Of a DNA stretch of 64,000 nt, positions 26,309-33,583 are shown piece by piece. Every line of letters begins with the position of its first letter. Positions within the stretch are counted from its first letter, which is position 1. The stretch is from CAHJWH01 sp965198905 (GTDB lineage Bacteria; Pseudomonadota; Alphaproteobacteria; Caulobacterales; Caulobacteraceae). Position numbers and translations under genes: made by a program. The notes beneath the pieces are model-generated. The model was not told the DNA's origin, did not search any database, and saw only the letters and a program-made list of their open reading frames with translations. The stretch is taken from NCBI GenBank assembly GCA_965198905.1, contig OZ240678.1:310001-374000 (forward strand), given 5' to 3'.

Positions 26309-26428
26309 CACTGCATCTCCAGTTTGTCCAAGACCTGTAATGACCTCGGAGGTCTTGCGCGTTCATCAGGGTCGAAAGGCGATCATCGGGCCGGGGGCGG
26401 CGTAACCCACCCACGCTAAGCCACGCTC

Positions 26429-26446
26429 CTCACAGTAAGATGACAG
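26429..26446 (-). promoter_or_regulatory. PhoB binding site (Pho box) upstream of phosphate-type MFS gene
   Basis: Minus-strand reading is CTGTCAT-CTTA-CTGTGAG. The first half-site equals the PhoB consensus exactly, the spacer is the canonical 4 bases, and the second half keeps CTGTNA-. It lies about 120 bases before the ATG at 26308, between that gene and the 3' end of the phosphoesterase gene, so it can only serve the MFS gene and what follows it. Confidence 0.75.
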
Positions 26447-26499
26447 TCCGAGCCGGCGACTTCGGTCCCGTGACCGGCGCTGCGCCCCGGTTCGACCTG

Positions 26500-29280
26500 C
26501 TAGCGGACGTCCGGCTTCAAACCTTGCCACAGGGCGGCGTTAAAGCGTGGGGTGTCGAGCCGGTCCTCGCGGCGGAAGTCCTGCCCCGCCATGGCGTGCG
26601 CCCAGTAGCTGGAACTGCGCATGGAACCCGGCGGGGCCTCGGCCGTCGCTGGCGACGGCAGCGGAAGCTGGGTCGTGCGCAGGGCTGCCGGGATGACCGC
26701 CTGGTAGCTCCACGCCCCGGCCGAGGTGTCGAACAGGTCGGCCATGAAGCGGGCGCGAGCGTCGTGCAGGTTCAAGGGCTTCAGTCCCAGCACGCCTTCG
26801 ATGGTGCGCACCAGGTCGACGGTCGTATAGGGCGTGGAGACCACCGCGCCCTCGCGCACATAGGGGCCGGCGACCAGCAGCACCGAACGGTGCGCGTCGA
26901 CGTGATCGGCCCCGTTCTGGGCGTCGTCCTCCACCATGAAGATCAGGGTGTCTTTGGCGAAGCGGCTCTGCGCCACCGCCTGGACCAGCGTTCCGATGGC
27001 GTAGTCGTTGTCGGCCATCTCCGTCTCGACGGTGTTCACGCCGTCGATGCCCTCGGCGAAATCGCCGAAGTGGTCGTGGGGCAGGCGCACCATCATCAGC
27101 GTCGGCGCGTTTCCGGAGCGCTGAAAGCCGCCGAACTCGCGCAGCCACTCCTTCATCCGCCAGAAATCCGGAAAGGCCTGGTCGAAGCCGCGGAAGTAGG
27201 GATCGGAGATGGGCGCCAGCACAGCCTTCGTCGGATAGAAGACGCGGCGTTGCGAGAGCCAGGGCTCGCGGTCGAGAGGGATACGGTCCGGCTCGCCCTT
27301 GTCGTAGCGCGACAGGTCCCCGTAGAAGCCCCAGTTGCGCATGGACAAGCCCGCGCGGCGGGCGGCGTCCCAGATGTAGCCGTGGCCTTCGTCGTCGTCG
27401 GGTCCGTCCAACGCCGCCACATCGGCCTGGCCGCCGAGCAGGTTGGGATCGTCAGGAGATTTAGCGCTGGCGGCGTGCCGCTCGGCCGCCGTGGACATAC
27501 CGACGTTGACGTTTCGGTTGTCGCCCTCCTGGTCGTACTGCAGGCCGCGCCCAGCGTAGTTCACCGGGGCCTCGCGTTCGGTCCAGTCGTTGGTGCGCGC
27601 CGCCGTCGTCCAGTTCCAGCCGGTGTTGCTGCTCTCGCCGCTGTCACGAAAGGCGTCCAGGTCCACGAACTGACGGGCGAGGCGGTGATGGTTGGGCGCG
27701 ATGCTCTCGGGAAACAGCTCCAGGCGGCCATCCCCGTCGCCGCGGCCGAGATCGCCCAGCACCTGGTCGTAGCTGCGGTTCTCCTTGACCACGTAGATGA
27801 CGTGGTGGATGCGCGCGTGCAGGAAGGCGGCCATCGCCTGCTCGCGCGTCGACGCCCCCGCACTGCGGTTGTTGCGCTCCACAAGGTCTGTCAGCCGGGC
27901 GAGGGCGGCGCGGTCCGGGACGGGCGTGGTCAGGAAGCCGGCCTTTTCGAGCTGCCACACATACTGGTTGGCGGCGCGGCAGGGCGTCTCGGCGCCCCGC
28001 GCTATGGACAAGGTGTTGCGGCACCCGCCCGGGTTCGGTCCCGGATCGCTCTTGCCGTTTACCGCGTAGAGCGTGCGCCCGTCGGCCGAGACCTGAACCC
28101 CCGTAGGATACCAGCCGGTCGGGATCAGTCCCGCCACCGGTCTGGGCGCCCCATCGGGGCCAAGCGGCAGCACCGCCAGCGCGTTCTCCCCGCCATCGGA
28201 GACGTACAGCCGCTGGCCGTCCCGCGAGAGCGACAGCGCGTTGGACCCGGCCCCGCCGAGCCCCTGCGGCTCACGGCCGGGAGGACCGGCGGTGGCGGCC
28301 TGGGCGACGATCCGGTCTCCCGCGGTGTCGATCAGGGCTACGGCGTCGGAATTTGCCAGCGTCACGTAAAGCCGTCGCCCCGTCGGGTCGCGCGCGAAGG
28401 CGGAAGGCTGGCCGGTCGTGCTGATGCGGGCGCCGACGCGCGGCGCGGCGCCGTCCAAGTCGATGCGGATGACTTCGCGGTCCCGCTCCGCGCCCACATA
28501 GGCTGTCCTATTCGAGGTCCAGACCACCGGCGTTGGGAAGGTCCCGCCCGGCCGGCCGCCGCCGGGCCGCAAATCCAGGTCGGTGACCGCGCCGGTGTCC
28601 AGGTCCAACAGGCTTACGGCGTCGTTCTCGACGTCGGCCGCCAGCAGCCGGCGCCCGTCCGGGCTGACGGCCACCCCGCCCACCTCGGGCTTCACGCCGA
28701 TGCCGAGCCCCGCAGTGTGGTGCAGCGGATAGACCCGCGTCTGGAGATATCCGCCCGGCGCGCCGGTAAAGGCGATCACGTCGTCATCCACCCCGCCCGA
28801 TACGTAGAAACCCGAGCCGTCGGGAGCCCAGGCCAGGCCGAGAAAGCTGTTCGGAATCTGCAGCACCTGACGCTTGACCGGGTGCGCGCCCGTAACGTCG
28901 TAGACGAACACGTATTCGTTGGAGAGGGCGGAGACCTCCTTCCCATCCGCGCCGCTGTTGCGGTTAAAGCCGCTGGTCAGGACCAGCAGCGTGCGCCCGT
29001 CCGGCGATAGAGTGAGGGCCGACGCCTGACCCGCAGCCCCGCCGGGAAGCGCCGGAAGCTCCGGTTCGAGCCGCTGAAAGAGCGCACCGGGCGCGGCCGC
29101 AGGCGTGATCCTCTGGCCGGTCGGCAGGGTGGCGAGGAGCGGCTCAGCCGCGATCGAAGGGGCGGCCGACAGCAGCGCGGCCGCGCTCAGCAGCGGAGCT
29201 AAAAGGCGAAAACGGTTCGCATGCTTCGCGAGGCCGGAGCGATGGTCCAGCGCCCCTGTCGCGTCCACCATCCTAAGCAT
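26500..29280 (-). CDS. Exported beta-propeller phosphoesterase (acid phosphatase-like)
   Basis: 926 residues; ATG 29280 chosen because GAGG lies five bases before it. A signal peptide (LLAPLLSAAALLSAAPSIAA) is followed by a seven-blade YVTN/WD-type propeller over roughly residues 70-440 with repeated SPDGR-type turns (ALTLSPDGRTLLVL, GGVAVSPDGRRLLAAD, ALSLSRDGQRLYVSDG). The C-terminal half is a PF04185-type phosphoesterase: IYVVKENRSYDQVLGDLGRG, then LMMVRLPHDHFG and FMVEDDAQNGADHVDAHRS hold the metal ligands. Probably a periplasmic or surface phosphatase or phospholipase-C-like enzyme. The Pho box beyond its 3' end does not serve it; no clear Pho box is visible before its own start. Confidence 0.85.
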   Translation of the reverse strand: MLRMVDATGALDHRSGLAKHANRFRLLAPLLSAAALLSAAPSIAAEPLLATLPTGQRITPAAAPGALFQRLEPELPALPGGAAGQASALTLSPDGRTLLVLTSGFNRNSGADGKEVSALSNEYVFVYDVTGAHPVKRQVLQIPNSFLGLAWAPDGSGFYVSGGVDDDVIAFTGAPGGYLQTRVYPLHHTAGLGIGVKPEVGGVAVSPDGRRLLAADVENDAVSLLDLDTGAVTDLDLRPGGGRPGGTFPTPVVWTSNRTAYVGAERDREVIRIDLDGAAPRVGARISTTGQPSAFARDPTGRRLYVTLANSDAVALIDTAGDRIVAQAATAGPPGREPQGLGGAGSNALSLSRDGQRLYVSDGGENALAVLPLGPDGAPRPVAGLIPTGWYPTGVQVSADGRTLYAVNGKSDPGPNPGGCRNTLSIARGAETPCRAANQYVWQLEKAGFLTTPVPDRAALARLTDLVERNNRSAGASTREQAMAAFLHARIHHVIYVVKENRSYDQVLGDLGRGDGDGRLELFPESIAPNHHRLARQFVDLDAFRDSGESSNTGWNWTTAARTNDWTEREAPVNYAGRGLQYDQEGDNRNVNVGMSTAAERHAASAKSPDDPNLLGGQADVAALDGPDDDEGHGYIWDAARRAGLSMRNWGFYGDLSRYDKGEPDRIPLDREPWLSQRRVFYPTKAVLAPISDPYFRGFDQAFPDFWRMKEWLREFGGFQRSGNAPTLMMVRLPHDHFGDFAEGIDGVNTVETEMADNDYAIGTLVQAVAQSRFAKDTLIFMVEDDAQNGADHVDAHRSVLLVAGPYVREGAVVSTPYTTVDLVRTIEGVLGLKPLNLHDARARFMADLFDTSAGAWSYQAVIPAALRTTQLPLPSPATAEAPPGSMRSSSYWAHAMAGQDFRREDRLDTPRFNAALWQGLKPDVR

Positions 29281-29380
29281 TTGATCCTCGAACAATGAAC
29301 ATAGAGGTTGTGTTGATCAGCCGACGATTGCGGGGGGTGATTACACTTCGAGAACGGCGGCGCGAAATGATATCTTTCCC

Positions 29381-29560
29381 ATGAGCGATCACCTGCCCGA
29401 ACTGCCTGCCGGAGCCTACCGAAAGGAGGACACAGATGACGATGCGCCGCCGCGCCTGGTCAGCCACATCGACGACACGGCGACCGCCGCGTTGAGCGCC
29501 TCCTACCGGGCGGCCCTGCCTACCCGTGCGGTCATCTTGGACCTGATGTGGACCCGGGAA
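29381..29560 (+). pseudogene. 5' fragment of a SAM-dependent methyltransferase gene
   Basis: An ATG at 29381 opens about 57 codons (PAGAYRKEDTDDDAPPRLVS HIDDTATAALSASYRAALPT, then AVILDLM) that match the start of the small methyltransferases beginning '...PRLVxHIDDxAIAAL...LPxGAxVLDLMSS'. At the point where the SAM motif should continue, the reading changes to unrelated sequence antisense to a response-regulator fragment. The gene is thus cut at a rearrangement junction near 29560. Confidence 0.55.
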
Positions 29561-29615
29561 ATCGGACAGGTGGCTAAGGTGGGTTCGACCGAGAGGAAGC
29601 ACGCACCTGCACAGC

Positions 29616-29756
29616 GCGTCGAACCACCTGGGCGACGCGGGACATGCCCTTGAGCGCTCGACTGGTGAGATATGCGTCAGCATCGTCGTCCTCCAGCAGG
29701 AGGACGCAAATGCCGTCGCCCTTCGAACCTGATTTCCGAACGTCCACCACGGCCAC
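29616..29756 (-). pseudogene. 5' fragment of a CheY-like response regulator gene
   Basis: About 47 codons from a GTG at 29756 give GDGICVLLLEDDDADAYLTS RALKGMSRVAQVVRR, the first strand, acidic pocket (EDDD) and first helix of a receiver domain. The phospho-acceptor Asp strand and the rest are missing; the frame runs on into unrelated residues and stops. It abuts, tail to tail, the methyltransferase fragment. Confidence 0.6.
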
Positions 29757-29761
29757 GCTCC

Positions 29762-30074
29762 TGCAGCTCGTCGGGCGCCACGACGTTTAAAACCCCGACA
29801 CAACGGCAGGGATGCAGGCCTGTGCAGTCACGATGGGCCAGATAAGTGAGCATCCGCTAAGCGCAGGGGTTCTCGAGCATGGTGGGCTCGTCGACCCAGC
29901 CCGGCAGCGCCGTCACGCCCCTCCCTGTGCCGCGCCGCCTCCTCGTTCCAATCGATTGCGTCGACAGGATTGTCCGGGCGTAGGTAGCGCCCTCAGCGGC
30001 TGGCGATGCGTCGCCCTCCCCCGGCCGGACGATCCCAAAGGCCATGACTGACCGCCTCGACAAGAATTTACCTT
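29762..30074. other. Unassigned stretch in the decay zone
   Basis: Only short frames exist here. The best, minus strand 29857-30063, reads GVTALPGWVDEPTMLENPCA at its end but resembles no family I know. I see no RNA gene, repeat or terminator. Most likely degraded coding DNA between the response-regulator fragment and the TetR operator. Confidence 0.4.
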
Positions 30075-30091
30075 GACCGTACAGTACGGTC
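30075..30091. promoter_or_regulatory. Perfect 17-bp palindrome, likely TetR operator with overlapping -35
   Basis: GACCGTAC-A-GTACGGTC is a perfect 8+1+8 palindrome 59 bases before the TetR gene start. TTGACC (30074-30079), a good -35 hexamer, overlaps its left arm. This is the usual design for self-repression by a TetR dimer. No convincing -10 was found 16-18 bases on. Confidence 0.7.
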
Positions 30092-30149
30092 GGAAGACCG
30101 GGATCCTCTACTGCACCACGTCAAGGCCAGAACGTACAGGAGGCGGGAG

Positions 30150-30806
30150 ATGGACGATGGAGGTCTCCGGACAGCGGCCCGTGACTCTCGCCGTCAGGCG
30201 ATTGTGGATGTAGCGCGAAATGTCTTCATGGTTGAGGGCTTCGCGGAGGCGTCCATGTCCGCCATCGCGGCTCAGGTAGGAGGCTCAAAAGGCACCCTCT
30301 ACAACTACTTCAGGTCTAAACAGGACCTGTTCTCCGCCGTGATCCAGGACGACTGCGACCGCAAGCAGGCTGTTCTCTTCGACAGCCTGTATGCGGAAGG
30401 CGATGACGTCGAGGCCGTGCTGCGCGAGGTGGGCCTGCGCTACACCCACCTGGTGCTCAGCGACGCGGCGGTACAGTTGAGCCGTGCGGTAATCGCCGAG
30501 TCTGTCCGTTTCCCCGAACTCGGCCGAGTGCTGTACGAAGCGGGACCCAAGCGTGGCCGGATGCGCATGACGGCGTTTGTGGAGCAGCAAATGCGCCTCG
30601 GTCGCGTCCGACGCGCCGACGCCGCGCGCGTCGTAGATCAATTCTGCGACATGTGCCTGGGCGGTCTCTATCCCCGGCGTCTGATGAACGTGACCGGGGA
30701 GCCGAGCGAAGCGGAGGTGCGCGAGAGCGTTGAGGCCGCCACTGAGGTGATCATGGCCGCCTACGGCCTGGGTCCGCCGCAAGCGCGACAGCTGCCTGAC
30801 CTGTAG
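30150..30806 (+). CDS. TetR/AcrR family transcriptional regulator
   Basis: 218 residues. The DNA-binding domain at residues 13-60 is typical: SRRQAIVDVARNVFMVEGFA, then MSAIAAQVGGSKGTLYNYFR and SKQDLFSAVI. The C-terminal ligand domain is of the AcrR type (EAVLREVGLRYTHLVLSDAA, AVIAESVRFPELGRVLYEAG). GGAGGCGGGAG sits before the ATG. A perfect palindrome upstream suggests self-control. Repressors like this usually guard an adjacent efflux operon, but only decayed genes flank it here, so it may be orphaned or act at a distance. Confidence 0.9.
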   Translation: MDDGGLRTAARDSRRQAIVDVARNVFMVEGFAEASMSAIAAQVGGSKGTLYNYFRSKQDLFSAVIQDDCDRKQAVLFDSLYAEGDDVEAVLREVGLRYTHLVLSDAAVQLSRAVIAESVRFPELGRVLYEAGPKRGRMRMTAFVEQQMRLGRVRRADAARVVDQFCDMCLGGLYPRRLMNVTGEPSEAEVRESVEAATEVIMAAYGLGPPQARQLPDL

Positions 30807-30852
30807 AGGGACGGCGTGAGCCGCTGCGATCCTCCGGCCGGACAGCCCCCAT

Positions 30853-31065
30853 TTAGCCTCGGCGACGCCCCATTGGAGGAACATCAAAGATCGCAGCCAC
30901 GTATCGGGGAGCCGGACGGCGGAACATGTCGCAGAGGTGTTCCGCCGTCGCGTCGATGATGCGCCGTTCCGTCGAACGAGGCAGAGGCGGCCTTATCGCC
31001 AGCGGGTACTTCGCATCGCGTGGGAGGGCTCCTTGCGGAATAGCCTCGCCGCTCGGAGGTCCCAT
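30853..31065 (-). CDS. Short ORF, weakly tautomerase-like
   Basis: 70 codons from an ATG with AGAAGGGG before it (that motif is itself the broken end of the frmB fragment). The part STERRIIDATAEHLCDMFRR then YVAAIFDVPP has a faint likeness to 4-oxalocrotonate tautomerase-family proteins, but the N-terminal Pro is not present. It may be a fused remnant rather than a working gene. Confidence 0.25.
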   Translation of the reverse strand: MGPPSGEAIPQGALPRDAKYPLAIRPPLPRSTERRIIDATAEHLCDMFRRPAPRYVAAIFDVPPMGRRRG

Positions 31066-31071
31066 GTTTAT

Positions 31072-31266
31072 GCCCCTTCTCTGTGACGTTGGCGTGGGTG
31101 CAGGTCAGGCCGGACAGATACCAGACCACCGGTAGCTTGGCGCCCTGCGCGTGCGAGGCGTGAAGACGCTGAAGGTCATGGGAGTCTGGGTCTGGACGCT
31201 CTGATGGCGGTAGACGCCCTGCACTCCGCCGTGCGCGCGGACCTCAGACACGGTCTCCAAGGCCAT
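31072..31266 (-). pseudogene. frmB: S-formylglutathione hydrolase (frmB/fghA) N-terminal fragment, frameshifted
   Basis: From ATG 31266 the reading is METVSE-like (MALETVSEVRAHGGVQGVYR HQSVQTQTPMTFSVFTP), then after a frameshift LPVVWYLSGLTCTHANVTEK G. This is the start of the formaldehyde-detoxifying esterase, including the conserved WYLSGLTCT. The catalytic Ser, Asp and His region is gone. It lies directly after the broken frmA, the normal order of the glutathione-dependent formaldehyde pathway. Confidence 0.8.
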
Positions 31267-31267
31267 G

Positions 31268-31990
<723 letters not shown>

Positions 31991-32004
31991 CACAATGGCA
32001 GACG

Positions 32005-32166
32005 ATGCGAGCGGAGATTAAAGAGGAAGTAGCCGCCGACTACGGCTCACGGAGCGCCTTAGATTGGGCGGGGTTGGTGTTCTTCGCCCAGGCGTTGATC
32101 GACACCGCAGCCGCTCTCCAGCACCTAACCGTCGAACAGGCGCCCGCGCCCACCCGATCGAGTTGA
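32005..32166 (+). CDS. Possible small protein (53 aa)
   Basis: An ATG-started frame of 53 codons (MRAEIKEEVAADYGSRSALD, then WAGLVFFAQALIDTAAALQH) that looks amphipathic and protein-like, beginning just where frmA homology ends. The ribosome site is poor. It may be a fragment of a lost gene. No family recognised. Confidence 0.25.
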   Translation: MRAEIKEEVAADYGSRSALDWAGLVFFAQALIDTAAALQHLTVEQAPAPTRSS

Positions 32167-32280
32167 GGGCTGGCCTAAAGGTTGAACTCAGAAAGCACAA
32201 TAAGAACGGGCATAATGGCGGTGACGGCATTCCCGAAGCTTTGTAATTGCTGGATTTTCTGAAACCGGGTGCGCCAAGGT

Positions 32281-32336
32281 TGATGGCGGTTTGTGTCGTT
32301 CAGCTACAAAGTCGAATGATCGACTTACCGCCATCA
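32281..32336. repeat. 10-bp perfect inverted repeat with nested short palindromes
   Basis: TGATGGCGGT (32281-32290) and ACCGCCATCA (32327-32336) are exact reverse complements. Inside the loop, TTTGT/ACAAA and GTCGA/TCGAC can also pair. It lies in an AT-richer gap just after the DUF6680 stop (minus strand). It could fold in RNA or mark an old element end; there is no T-run. Confidence 0.35.
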
Positions 32337-32363
32337 GCTATTCGAATTGGCCTTTAGATTCGG

Positions 32364-32903
32364 TCAATGGGTATTTGAGGCATTGGTAGCCGGGTTCTCC
32401 TCCCGCGTCGCACCCTTGATCCATAAGGGGAGAACATTGGTACCCGTTGATAGCTGGTGGAGATACTCGGCAATTCCAAGCTGGCGGGCATCTCTGTGCG
32501 CCCAACCCTGCGGCGCGTAGCCGCCGCGATAAATCTCAATTGATTCTATATTATACCTGAGAATACTGCCGATGTTATGGAGCAGTTTTGCGAGCAGTCG
32601 TTCTCGCTCATCATCCCAAGCAGGATCGATGTCATGCTGTTTATTATTTAGACGGCCTATATAGGCCCTCCACGCCTGCTCCACCGGTTCGACGCGATAG
32701 AACTCAACTTCAATCAAGTTAAGTGCATTCACATGATCGTTCGAGATGGCCGAACGGCGGGTAGCCATTAAAGTGCGGAAGACATGCATCCGGCGAGCAC
32801 GCTGCCCGTCAACTCCTGACCGCCAAATGGTCAAACCAACGGCAGCGATAGGACCTAGGCCAGTAGCCGCCACGACGGCCCAGGTGTCTGCTGTGATGGT
32901 CAT
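32364..32903 (-). CDS. DUF6680-like protein with N-terminal membrane anchor
   Basis: 179 residues. One TM helix near residues 8-27 (TWAVVAATGLGPIAAVGLTI), then a conserved helical domain: RARRMHVFRTLMATRRSAIS, NDHVNALNLIEVEFYRVEPV and EQAWRAYIGRLNN, a pattern I associate with DUF6680. The gene is clearly lower in GC than the window average, and it sits alone between the decay zone and tRNA-Ser, which fits acquisition by transfer. Function unknown; no partner genes remain. Confidence 0.65.
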   Translation of the reverse strand: MTITADTWAVVAATGLGPIAAVGLTIWRSGVDGQRARRMHVFRTLMATRRSAISNDHVNALNLIEVEFYRVEPVEQAWRAYIGRLNNKQHDIDPAWDDERERLLAKLLHNIGSILRYNIESIEIYRGGYAPQGWAHRDARQLGIAEYLHQLSTGTNVLPLWIKGATREENPATNASNTH

Positions 32904-33146
32904 CGGCAGAGACTCGACACTCGGAGCAGAGGGACCAACACGGTAGAGCGAGTCTTCTCAATCGAGAATGGCCCGACCTGATCTCTGCCGGACATCTGAC
33001 GGGGAGACACCTCTCCTAATCGTGACAATCAGACACAGATCGCTTCTCGCGAAAATTGTAAGCAGGCGCTTCCTCCGACCCGGTCAGGTGTGACGGATTG
33101 AATTCGTCATACCCCGCCGGAAAGATCAAAAATTACAATGGCGGGT

Positions 33147-33236
33147 TGGCGGTGACGGTGGGATTCGAACCCACGATACCCTTTCGGGTATGACGATTTA
33201 GCAAACCGTTGCCTTCAGCCTCTCGGCCACGTCACC
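33147..33236 (-). tRNA. tRNA-Ser (anticodon GCT)
   Basis: 90-base serine tRNA including encoded CCA. Acceptor arms GGTGACG/CGTCACC pair over 7 bp, the T-arm holds GGTTCGAATCC, the long variable arm (a stem with a TTTC-type loop) marks class II, and the anticodon loop TTGCTAA gives GCT, reading AGC/AGT codons. Confidence 0.95.
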
Positions 33237-33397
33237 GTGCGGCGTGGGATTAGCCGACAAGTCCGGCTCTGGCAATCGAGCCTCAACGACCGGAGGTCGG
33301 CCCCACAGGGCGCGCGACGCGTGTCCCACCCGCCAGCAGAACGCCGCCCTTTATGTCGAGGATCGAAGGCGCGGTTCCGAACCGGCCAGCTGATAGG

Positions 33398-33473
33398 TGG
33401 TGCCGATTACAGGACTCGAACCTGTGACCCCCTCATTACGAATGAGGTGCTCTACCAGCTGAGCTAAATCGGC
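33398..33473 (-). tRNA. tRNA-Thr (anticodon CGT)
   Basis: 76-base tRNA with encoded CCA. Acceptor GCCGATT/AATCGGC, D-arm GCTCAGCTGGTAGAGC, anticodon stem CTCAT/ATGAG with loop TTCGTAA (anticodon CGT, reads ACG), T-arm CAGGTTCGAGTCCTG. It lies 160 bases from tRNA-Ser on the same strand. Confidence 0.95.
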
Positions 33474-33583
33474 CAACCGCGACCTTCCCTATCGGGTTCG
33501 TGGGGAGCCGTCCAGCAAGCCTGGAACGATCGCCCCGCCTAAGAAGCCCGACGACAACCCCGATCGTCGGCGTTGGGACACGC

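Noticed and set aside
26440..29010. 856-codon plus-strand frame opposite the propeller phosphoesterase
   Set aside because: Same kind of shadow; composition is Gly/Arg/His/Val-rich with no motif, whereas the minus strand shows a signal peptide, propeller repeats and metal-site motifs.
33104..33200. Near-match between a 10-base stretch (CGTCATACCC) upstream and the variable arm of tRNA-Ser, considered as an attachment-site duplicate
   Set aside because: Too short, in inverted orientation and not the 3' end of the tRNA, so it does not support site-specific integration.
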